A DNA stretch of 5,360 nucleotides from Bacteriovoracaceae bacterium UBA7317 (lineage in GTDB: Bacteria > Bdellovibrionota > Bacteriovoracia > Bacteriovoracales > Bacteriovoracaceae), in NCBI GenBank assembly GCA_002474345.1, contig DKQD01000166.1:1-5360 (forward strand), read 5' to 3'. Shown piece after piece: positions 1 through 5,360 of this stretch. Under the pieces are notes generated by a model. That model searched no databases. It had not been told where the DNA came from and worked only from the letters and a program-made list of their open reading frames with translations. The translations under genes were made by a program, and so were the position numbers. How positions within the stretch are numbered: the stretch's first letter is position 1; each line of letters starts with the position of its first letter.

Positions 1-33
1 TCTATTGGAAAGATTTATATAGTTTTTTAATTT

Positions 34-61
34 TTTACAAAAATGAATACAAGGTTATTAT
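34..61 (+). promoter_or_regulatory. Candidate sigma-70-type promoter for the response regulator
   Basis: TTTACA at 34-39 resembles a -35 box and TATTAT at 56-61 resembles a -10 box. Each matches the E. coli consensus at five of six positions, and the spacer is 16 nt. They lie about 32 nt before the start codon at 93. The surrounding DNA is so AT-rich that such matches arise easily by chance, so this is a weak proposal. Confidence 0.27.
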
Positions 62-92
62 TTAAAAATGTTAAAAAATAAGCGGTGGAATC

Positions 93-890
93 ATGAGTAA
101 AGGTAATAAGGGAAAAACTATACTAATTGTTGATGATAGCCTTGAATCAAGGGCCTTTATGGGTCTTAAGTTAAGGCACGCAGGTTATAATGTTTTACTG
201 GCAGAAGATGGCTTTCAAGGAATAAAAGAGCTTGAAAGTAATCCAGGTGTGAATTTAGTCATTTTGGATATTATGATGCCTAAAATGAATGGTATTCAAA
301 TGTTAAATAGACTTAAGTTAAAAATGAAAATTTTAAAGGAAAAAAGTACTTTAGATCTTGGTACTGTTGAAATCCTTGATGAGGACGAGTTTCCTCAGGA
401 GGAAGAGAAAGAAGAAGAAAGAATTAAAGTTCTTATCGGTTCTGCCAAAGCGGATCCAGGAACAATTGATATTTTTATGGAAGCCGGAGCCGATGACTTT
501 TTCGCAAAGCCTATTAAAGAGGCTGTTCTTTTGGAAAAAGTCGAAAGGCTTGTAGGCAAGGAAAAAGAAAAATTTGCCAGAATGAAAACTGAACTTTCTA
601 TTTTAGTTAACGATGGGAAAGGTGAAAAAACGGGAACCATGACGGAAATTTCAGAATTGTCTGCAAGACTGGACATTAAGGACAGACTTCCAGACGGAAT
701 AAAGGTTTCAATTAGTTCTTTAACTTTAGATAAAGAATTAAAAAAGCCTATTAAGTTAAAAGGTCATGTGGTTTATTCAGAAAAAAATATGAAGAATCAA
801 TACGACACAGAAATAACTCTTGAATTGAATGAAGATTCAAAAACAATCCTCAGAGGTTTAACAACTTCTAAAAAGATGCTTACTGATTAA
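93..890 (+). CDS. Response regulator: receiver domain with acidic insertion plus PilZ-like C-terminal domain
   Basis: A cytoplasmic two-component response regulator of 265 residues. The receiver spans about residues 8-155. It has the acidic pair D14-D15, the likely phospho-acceptor D59 in an LVILDIMMPKMNG strand-turn, the switch residue S117 after VLIG, and the invariant K139 in AKP. D59 and S117 are 58 residues apart, roughly twice the usual distance. An acidic stretch at about 82-110 (EILDEDEF, EEEKEEER) accounts for the excess. Residues about 165-262 look like a degenerate PilZ domain: ISELSARL sits where PilZ has DxSxxGA, followed by PDGIKVSIS and IKLKGHVVYS strands. The N-terminal RxxxR c-di-GMP motif is not evident, so ligand binding is doubtful. 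The start at 93 is supported by GGTGGA at 84-89 and an in-frame TAA at 72. The transporter begins 28 nt downstream with no terminator between, suggesting one operon. The receiver call is firm, the PilZ call moderate, and the output unknown. Confidence 0.9.
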   Translation: MSKGNKGKTILIVDDSLESRAFMGLKLRHAGYNVLLAEDGFQGIKELESNPGVNLVILDIMMPKMNGIQMLNRLKLKMKILKEKSTLDLGTVEILDEDEFPQEEEKEEERIKVLIGSAKADPGTIDIFMEAGADDFFAKPIKEAVLLEKVERLVGKEKEKFARMKTELSILVNDGKGEKTGTMTEISELSARLDIKDRLPDGIKVSISSLTLDKELKKPIKLKGHVVYSEKNMKNQYDTEITLELNEDSKTILRGLTTSKKMLTD

Positions 891-918
891 AATTATACAT
901 TGCAAAAAAGAGATAAAA

Positions 919-1754
919 ATGACTAAGGTCAGTATTATTCATATGTTGTTAGCTGTTTTTTTTTCTCTTTAATGCAGGTTTTTGTAAAACTCCTCAAAGA
1001 TCTTCCTGTTTACGAAATAATTTTTTTTAGGGCCTTTTTTGCTTTCATCTTTTGTCTTTTTTTCATGTTAAAAAATAAGATCAAAATTTGGGGAACAAAT
1101 AAAAGATTACTATTTTTGCGAGGCTTTTTTGGAACGATTGCTCTTTTTTGTTTTTTTTCAACAATACATCATATGCCTTTAGCAAACGCTTCTGTTATTC
1201 ATTATCTTTCACCCTTATTTACCTCTTTCTTTTCGATCTTTTTTTTAAAAGAAAAATTAAAACCAATACAGTGGTCCTTTTTTATTTTGTCTTTTATAGG
1301 AATATTTTTAATTAAAGGTTTTGATCATAGGGTACCTATCCTTTATTTTACATTGGGTGTTTTTTCAGCTCTTTTTGCGGGGCTTGCCTATAATTGCATT
1401 GGAAAGTTAAAGAATTCAGAGGATCCTCTTGTCATAATTTTTTACTTTCCTTTAGTGACTCTTCCTTTTATTACCCCTTATACCATAATGAATTGGGTAG
1501 ACCCTTTACCTATTCAGTGGCTTTATTTAGTGGGGGTTGGGGTTTGTGTTCAAATTGCTCAATATTTTATGACTTTAGCTTATCAAACAGGAAAGGTTTC
1601 ATCTCTTAGCCTTTATAATAATTTAGGTCCTCTTTTTGCGGTATTTTTTGGGTTAACCCTTTTTAAGGAAGGCCTTTTGCTCGTTCAGTTTTTTGGAATC
1701 TTTTTAGTTTTACTAGGAGTTTATTTAAATACAAAAGCTGAAGAGGAAAATTAG
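919..1754 (+). CDS. EamA/DMT-family membrane transporter, frame broken in TM1
   Basis: An inner-membrane transporter of the drug/metabolite superfamily (EamA, COG0697 type); the substrate cannot be told. The intact part, read from ATG 972, gives 260 residues with nine and a half hydrophobic helices. The family normally has ten in two EamA halves, about 280-300 residues long. The missing half helix lies just upstream in another frame: ATG 919 reads MTKVSIIHMLLAVFF and then hits TAA at 970. One extra T in the T9 run 956-964, or a -1 slip on it, joins the frames as AVFFFSLMQVFVKLL and restores a 278-residue protein. ATG 919 has AAGAG at 908-912 in front; ATG 972 has only pyrimidines, so it is a poor start. 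Helices in the repaired numbering lie near 8-25, 33-51, 64-83, 89-109, 119-134, 141-160, 171-190, 201-220, 229-249 and 252-271. FFRAF and FLKEKLKPIQW are EamA-like. The frame break may be a sequencing error, a mutation, or programmed. Confidence 0.85.
956..964 (+). other. Nine-T slippery tract at the transporter frameshift
   Basis: In the frame set by ATG 919 the tract reads G TT TTT TTT T followed by CT CTT TAA. A -1 ribosomal slip on T TTT TTT, or one extra U added by RNA polymerase, places the ribosome in the frame of the downstream EamA coding region. Runs of about nine A or T are known substrates for transcriptional slippage (Shigella mxiE has a T9 site) and for replication slippage. They are also common sites of sequencing indels. 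Confidence 0.6.
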
Positions 1755-1802
1755 TTTTGAATATTTGAAGAATTCTTGTCAATTAGTATTTAAATAAGGG
1801 TT

Positions 1803-1826
1803 AGGTTTTAAAAACCTCTTTTTTTT
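1803..1826 (+). terminator. Candidate intrinsic terminator after the transporter
   Basis: AGGTTT (1803-1808) can pair with AAACCT (1812-1817) around a 3-nt loop, and eight T follow at 1819-1826. The stem is short and only partly GC, so termination may be weak. It lies about 50 nt after the stop at 1752-1754, where the end of the regulator-transporter unit would be expected. Confidence 0.5.
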
Positions 1827-1970
1827 GGCAGGAATTTGTTAGTTTTGAAAGACTAAAATTTGTAAAATGAAGTTTCCTGAGCATCCCAAGACAATCTTTA
1901 AATTAAAAAAAATTATTAATGGAAGATATCCTTCACTAAGAGAAGCCTTTTTTAAAAAAAGTATTTATTT

Positions 1971-2008
1971 AATTTATTTAGTCACTTACAGGATTTTTTA
2001 AATAAATT
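1971..2008. repeat. AT-only inverted repeat
   Basis: AATTTATTTA at 1971-1980 is the exact reverse complement of TAAATAAATT at 1999-2008, with 18 nt between. Allowing a G-U pair, the stem extends to 1968-2011. The repeat has no GC pairs and the DNA is extremely AT-rich, so its function is uncertain and chance is plausible. Confidence 0.25.
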
Positions 2009-2120
2009 GAAATTATTTAAAAGCACAAACATATAAATTTAGTTTTGGGTTTCATAACTATAAATTTTATTTTTTAATTAAAAAAATATGAAATAAACGA
2101 GAGTATTTGACTTTTTTTCT

Positions 2121-2150
2121 TAAGGGATTTTTAGCATCAAACGATAAAAT
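2121..2150 (+). promoter_or_regulatory. Candidate promoter of the first ankyrin gene (sigma-28-like or weak sigma-70)
   Basis: TAAG at 2121-2124, then exactly 15 nt, then AACGATAA at 2140-2147. This resembles the flagellar sigma-28 (FliA) pattern TAAA-N15-GCCGATAA, matching three of four and six of eight positions with the right spacing. The overlapping TAAAAT at 2145-2150 could instead be a sigma-70 -10 box, but no good -35 lies at the proper distance. The start codon is about 40 nt downstream. Confidence 0.3.
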
Positions 2151-2188
2151 ATAGGGAAAGTAAACTTTTAACCTTAAGGTGAGAAATT

Positions 2189-3349
2189 ATGAATACTTCA
2201 AAATCTATTTTCTTAACGGCCATACTTATGGTTCTTAGTTTTTCAAGCTTTGGTAGTAATCTTGATGTTGACTGCAAAGTAGGCAATTGGAAAAAAGTGG
2301 GGGTTACATTAGCCGAGGCGTCTAAAAATCCTCGTAAATATGGACTTGATCGGGATGAAATTTCACTCGCTAAAAAAGTCTATAAAGCTGCTACTTGGGG
2401 ACAAAGTTACGCTATTAAATACCTATTAAGTAATGTTCAAACTGCGAGAGCGGCTAAAATACTTTCTCTTTATCAAAATGGAGAGACCCCTTTAATAGCT
2501 GCTGCTAGAACAGGAAATAAAAAAACAGCAGCTCAACTTTTAAAAAAGCATGCTGATCCAAATCAGGTTGATAGAATAAATTGTCAAACTCCACTTATCC
2601 ATGCTGCAAAAGGTGGTCACAAAAATACAATTGAATACTTAATTATTTATTCAGACTCTTGTCCTAATAATAAATTTGCAAAATGTGTAAATAAGGGGAG
2701 AAATTTTCCTTGGTATCCAATATCTTTTAACCATGTCGATAAACTAGGAAGAAATGCTCTTCATTACGCAGCTGAAGGAAAGCACAGAAAAACTGTTGTG
2801 ACTCTAGTTGAGAAATGGGGGATTTCAAATACTCCCGATAAAACAGGGATGAACCCCTCTACCCTTGCAAGAGAAAAAGGATACAGAAGAATCGCTGATA
2901 TTATAGAAGCCGGTGTGAATATGTATCGAAAAAACTGGCAGATGGGATGGACAGTCGCAAGAACGGGAAAAGGAATTTTGAAAAGATTCGTTGCTCATAG
3001 AAAAGATGCGGATCCAGCATACCTTAGTAGACTTACAGATGATCTTAGAAAAATGAGAATGATCAATGTACCAGATGACGATGGTAAGGTTGCCTTAATG
3101 TATGCAGCTGAATATGGTCAAAAGGACGTTGTTAAAAAACTCTTAAGCTTTGGAGCCAATAAAAATGTGACTTGTAAAAATTGCTTTGGAGAAGAAGAGA
3201 ATTGGAAAGCCGTTGACTATGCTACTAATAGAGGAACTCTTATTTATAATTATGGCACAAAGATAGAAGTTAGAGAAGCCAACGAGATTATCACTATTTT
3301 AGGGGGAAGAAAAATAACTAAAGCAACTGCAGCTCCTCTCTCCAAATAA
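2189..3349 (+). CDS. Exported ankyrin-repeat protein, cysteine-containing
   Basis: A 386-residue ankyrin protein that probably acts outside the cytoplasm; its partner is unknown. A signal peptide is visible (MNTSK, then a hydrophobic core about 6-19), with likely cleavage after SFG near residue 22. No lipobox is present. An N-terminal helical region (about 55-95) precedes the ankyrin repeats: 98-130 (GETPLIAAARTGN), 131-157, 187-219 (GRNALHYAAEGKH), a partial one at 220-243, and after a helical insert one at 299-331 (KVALMYAAEYGQ). An insert at about 158-182 splits repeats two and three. Six cysteines (29, 132, 158, 166, 329, 332; the last two form CKNC) could make disulfides in the periplasm. 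The start is set by AAGGTGAG at 2176-2183, 5 nt before ATG, and an in-frame TGA at 2180. Residues 59 onward align without gaps to the next gene's product, so the two are paralogues. Ankyrin and export calls are firm; the role is not known. Confidence 0.88.
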   Translation: MNTSKSIFLTAILMVLSFSSFGSNLDVDCKVGNWKKVGVTLAEASKNPRKYGLDRDEISLAKKVYKAATWGQSYAIKYLLSNVQTARAAKILSLYQNGETPLIAAARTGNKKTAAQLLKKHADPNQVDRINCQTPLIHAAKGGHKNTIEYLIIYSDSCPNNKFAKCVNKGRNFPWYPISFNHVDKLGRNALHYAAEGKHRKTVVTLVEKWGISNTPDKTGMNPSTLAREKGYRRIADIIEAGVNMYRKNWQMGWTVARTGKGILKRFVAHRKDADPAYLSRLTDDLRKMRMINVPDDDGKVALMYAAEYGQKDVVKKLLSFGANKNVTCKNCFGEEENWKAVDYATNRGTLIYNYGTKIEVREANEIITILGGRKITKATAAPLSK

Positions 3350-3374
3350 ATAAAATTTAAAGAAGTAATAGACC

Positions 3375-3406
3375 AAGGGGAATTACATAATTCCCCTTAT
3401 TTTTTT
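3375..3406 (+). terminator. Strong intrinsic terminator between the two ankyrin genes
   Basis: AAGGGGAATTA (3375-3385) is the exact reverse complement of TAATTCCCCTT (3388-3398). This gives a stem of about ten pairs with a 4-nt loop, followed by seven T at 3400-3406. It lies 25 nt after the stop of the first ankyrin gene and only 20 nt before the ATG of the second. The second gene must therefore depend on read-through or on a promoter overlapping this element. Confidence 0.9.
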
Positions 3407-3426
3407 GAAAAAGGATATTTGGATAA

Positions 3427-5360
3427 ATGAAATCGCTAAGCTTGTTTTTTTTATCCTTTATTATTTTTTTTGTACCTTTTATAAAGAGTTATGCCTTAAC
3501 ACCCTCCGAAGAAAAACTTGCAAAAAGAGTTTATAATTTAACCAAAACAGGTATTAGCTACTCTATTAAATTACAGTTAAGAGGATATGATGAAAATATC
3601 CGATCCAGAGTTTTAAATCACAAAATAAAAGGTGAAACGGCCCTCATTTATGCGGCAAGAGGAGGACACAAAAACACTGCAAGGGCGCTACTTGAACGAG
3701 GGGCGGACCCTAATATTGAAGATAATATAAACAAAAGGACACCCCTTATTTGGGCTTCGATTAATAAATACAGAAAAGTTAATCAAGTCCTCTTTGAATT
3801 CGGTGCTGTGATTGATTATAAAGATATAAACGGTAGAACGGCTTTATTTTATGCTGTAAAGAATAAAGATATAAAAACGGCTGAAGGTCTTTTAAAGGCC
3901 GGTGCTGATGTAAGTATGGGAGATAAAACTAGAATGAGCCCTGTTGCCTTGGCCAAAGCTATGGGCAATCAGAAAATGGTTCGTCTTCTAATGAGGTACT
4001 TTAGAGCAAAAGATAAATTTAAAGGCGCTTATAAAAAAATTGCAAAAATGAATGCTCTTGTAAAAGAAATTGATAGGGCCAAAAATATAGCTGAAGTAAA
4101 GAAAAAATGGAATTCAATGCGTCTTATGGTCGATTCCCTCGGAAGAATGCACTATCTTAAAAAGGAAAGAGAAGAGGCCAATAAAAAGAAAAAAAGACAA
4201 GAAAATATGGCCAAATTTAAGGCCTTAACAAATCAATTAGGAAACTATTTTGATAAAAGAAAGAAAAGAGATCAAAGGAAAAAGGAAAATATTAACAAGT
4301 GGAAAAATGAAGTCAAAAAAATAAAGAATAAAACAATTTTGAGCAAAAACATAGCTCTCCTAAAAAAATTGGCAAAAGAAAGCCGTTATAAAAGAAATCT
4401 TGAAAAATTTAATTCTATTGAACAAGTTAATCGTTTAAAAGAAAAAGAGAGGGTTAGAGAAGAAAGAGAAGCCAAGATTGAAAAAAACAAAAAAAGGCTA
4501 GACTTTCTTTCAGAAATTAGAGAGGCCCATAAAAAAATAAAAGAAGAAACAGAAAAGGCAGAAAAAATAAAGAAAAATAAAGAACTTTTGGAATTTCAAA
4601 ATGAAATTAGAAAAGCACATGAGAAAGTTAAGTTAGCCGAAGAAAGATCTAAAAAGAAAGAAGAAAATAAAAAAAGGTTAGAGTTTTTAGCTGAGTTGGA
4701 AAAAGCAAAAAAGCAGATTAAGGAAGATAAAGAACGAGCCCAAAAAATAAAAGATAATACTGCACGTTTAGATTTCTTAAATCAACTTAATAAATCACAA
4801 AAAGATTTAAAAGAAATTGAGGAAAAGAAAAAAAGGTATAAGTCTAACTTAGATATGTTTAACTTTCTTGTTGAAATAAGAAAGATGAAAGAAAGTGTAA
4901 AAATTGCTGAAGAAAAAGAAAAAAAGATAAAAGAAAATTTAAAGAGACTGGATTTCCTAAGTGATATTCATAAAAAACATAAAGAGCTTAAACTGAATGC
5001 TGAGGAAGCTAATAAGATTAAAACGGAAAACGAACGAAAAAAGTTTCTAGAAGACATAAAAAAGATGCACGCTGATATGAAAAAAGCTAAGGAGAAGGCT
5101 TCTAGGATAAAGAAAAATAGAGAAAGATTTGAAGCGACAATGAAGTTAAAAAAGATTGAAGATGATTTAAAAGCTGCAGAAGAAGTGGCCAAAAAGAAGG
5201 AAAAAAATGAAAAACGCCTCGCCTTTCTTCAAGAAATAGAGGCTTCTCATAAAAAAATAAAGGAAGCTAAGGAAAATGCTAAAAAGATTAAGGAAAATAA
5301 GGATAGACTCGACTTTTTAAAAGAGATTGAAGCGGTTCATAAAAAATTAAAATCAGCTGA
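3427..5360 (+). CDS. Exported ankyrin protein with a long coiled-coil rod of 30-residue repeats (3' end beyond window)
   Basis: An open frame of 644 codons without a stop, running off the window. Residues 1-23 form a clear signal peptide (MKS, hydrophobic 4-19, SYA cleavage site). Residues about 28-66 form a helical lead-in shared with the upstream paralogue. Four ankyrin repeats follow at about 68-100 (GETALIYAARGGHKN), 102-134 (RTPLIWASINK), 135-167 (GRTALFYAVKNKD) and 169-195. From about 197 the protein is a Lys/Glu-rich helix, with no Gly or Pro after residue 272. From 357 it consists of strict 30-residue repeats. No cysteine occurs, unlike the paralogue. ATG 3427 is the earliest possible start because TAA is the codon before it; AAGGA at 3411-3415 serves as ribosome site, 11 nt away. 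The sequence suggests a rod with an ankyrin head in the periplasm or at the surface. A membrane anchor or other C-terminal domain cannot be excluded, as the end is missing. The function is unknown. Confidence 0.88.
   Translation, partial: MKSLSLFFLSFIIFFVPFIKSYALTPSEEKLAKRVYNLTKTGISYSIKLQLRGYDENIRSRVLNHKIKGETALIYAARGGHKNTARALLERGADPNIEDNINKRTPLIWASINKYRKVNQVLFEFGAVIDYKDINGRTALFYAVKNKDIKTAEGLLKAGADVSMGDKTRMSPVALAKAMGNQKMVRLLMRYFRAKDKFKGAYKKIAKMNALVKEIDRAKNIAEVKKKWNSMRLMVDSLGRMHYLKKEREEANKKKKRQENMAKFKALTNQLGNYFDKRKKRDQRKKENINKWKNEVKKIKNKTILSKNIALLKKLAKESRYKRNLEKFNSIEQVNRLKEKERVREEREAKIEKNKKRLDFLSEIREAHKKIKEETEKAEKIKKNKELLEFQNEIRKAHEKVKLAEERSKKKEENKKRLEFLAELEKAKKQIKEDKERAQKIKDNTARLDFLNQLNKSQKDLKEIEEKKKRYKSNLDMFNFLVEIRKMKESVKIAEEKEKKIKENLKRLDFLSDIHKKHKELKLNAEEANKIKTENERKKFLEDIKKMHADMKKAKEKASRIKKNRERFEATMKLKKIEDDLKAAEEVAKKKEKNEKRLAFLQEIEASHKKIKEAKENAKKIKENKDRLDFLKEIEAVHKKLKSA
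4495..5360 (+). repeat. At least ten in-phase 90-nt (30-residue) coiled-coil repeats
   Basis: Units begin at 4495, 4585, 4675, 4765, 4855, 4945, 5035, 5125, 5215 and 5305, with no insertion or deletion. By position the consensus is R1 L2 D3 F4 L5, E7 I8, A or another small/hydrophobic residue at 11, H12, K14 I15 K16, A18, E20, A22, K24 I25 K26, N28. Asn28 is present in eight of nine complete units, and His12 in six of ten. Codons differ between units, so the repeats are conserved as protein, not as recent DNA duplications. The last unit is cut by the window edge. Confidence 0.9.

Larger units (their letters stand above)
1755..2188. other. 434-bp AT-rich intergenic region without a convincing gene
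   Basis: This gap lies between the transporter stop and the first ankyrin start. It holds a candidate terminator (1803-1826), a 44-codon ORF at 1867-2001 that I do not accept as a gene, and a 10-bp inverted repeat (1971-1980 with 1999-2008). It also has a 16-bp all-AT palindrome (2070-2085), a direct repeat of TATAAATTT (2032-2040 and 2059-2067), and a promoter candidate near 2121-2150. Most of the AT symmetry could be chance. No tRNA-like or other recognisable RNA gene was seen. Confidence 0.6.

Noticed and set aside
358..555. 65-codon + strand ORF in another frame
   Set aside because: It is internal to the response regulator, and its Lys/Arg-rich product results from the shifted acidic insertion.
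395..676. 93-codon ORF on the - strand
   Set aside because: It lies wholly antisense to the well-supported response regulator; its Ser/Phe-rich product is the mirror of a Glu/Lys-rich coding strand.
1394..1609. 71-codon + strand ORF inside the transporter
   Set aside because: It overlaps conserved EamA helices in the real frame and has no recognisable protein features.
972..1754. ATG 972 as the true transporter start
   Set aside because: It would cut TM1 in half and has only pyrimidines upstream, whereas the upstream frame supplies the missing half helix and a purine-rich site.
1768..1777. Palindrome AAGAATTCTT after the transporter stop
   Set aside because: Too short for a terminator stem and no T-run follows; likely chance.
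1867..2001. 44-codon ORF (starting MKFPEHPKTIFKLKK)
   Set aside because: No clear ribosome site, no recognised family, length expected by chance, and its end falls in an AT-only inverted repeat. A remnant of a decayed gene cannot be excluded.
2070..2085. 16-bp palindrome TTTTTTAATTAAAAAA
   Set aside because: It is all A/T in extremely AT-rich DNA with no flanking support; it could be a bent-DNA element but nothing shows this.
4968..5192. 74-codon ORF on the - strand, hydrophobic
   Set aside because: It is antisense to the coiled-coil repeats; Phe/Ser/Leu richness is what the reverse complement of Lys/Glu codons gives.
4495..5360. CRISPR-like or tandem DNA repeat array
   Set aside because: The 90-nt period is coding, continuous in one frame, diverged at the DNA level and has no spacer structure.

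Overview
This is an AT-rich bacterial window with every gene on the + strand. It holds, in order, a response regulator with a PilZ-like tail, a drug/metabolite (EamA) transporter whose frame is broken near its start, and two neighbouring genes for exported ankyrin-repeat proteins. The second ankyrin gene is still open at the right edge. Composition (poly-A/T runs, Lys/Glu/Ile-rich proteins) and the mix of a receiver-PilZ-like protein with secreted ankyrin proteins would suit a low-GC Gram-negative such as a marine Bdellovibrionota or Bacteriovorax-like bacterium. That placement is inference; no rRNA or other marker is present.

Layout. Positions 1-92 are leader DNA with a weak candidate promoter. 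Positions 93-890 encode the response regulator. After 28 nt, 919-1754 encode a ten-helix transporter that reads through only if one extra T is supplied, or the ribosome slips by -1, in a nine-T tract at 956-964. These two genes are probably co-transcribed, and a short hairpin with a T-run at 1803-1826 may end the unit. Positions 1755-2188 form a 434-bp, very AT-rich gap with no convincing gene. It carries a candidate sigma-28-like promoter just before the next gene. Positions 2189-3349 encode a signal-peptide ankyrin protein with six cysteines. A strong intrinsic terminator (3375-3406) separates it from the gene starting at 3427. That gene encodes a signal peptide, four ankyrin repeats, and a long Gly/Pro-free, Lys/Glu-rich rod that runs off the window.

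Two points stand out. First, the rod contains at least ten exactly in-phase 30-residue repeats (residues 357-644 and onward), a period that does not fit simple heptads. Second, the two ankyrin proteins align without gaps from before their first ankyrin repeat, so they are diverged tandem paralogues, one of which carries the rod. A plausible reading, not shown by the sequence, is that they form an exported ankyrin pair in which the second member is a periplasmic or surface filament or spacer with an ankyrin head.
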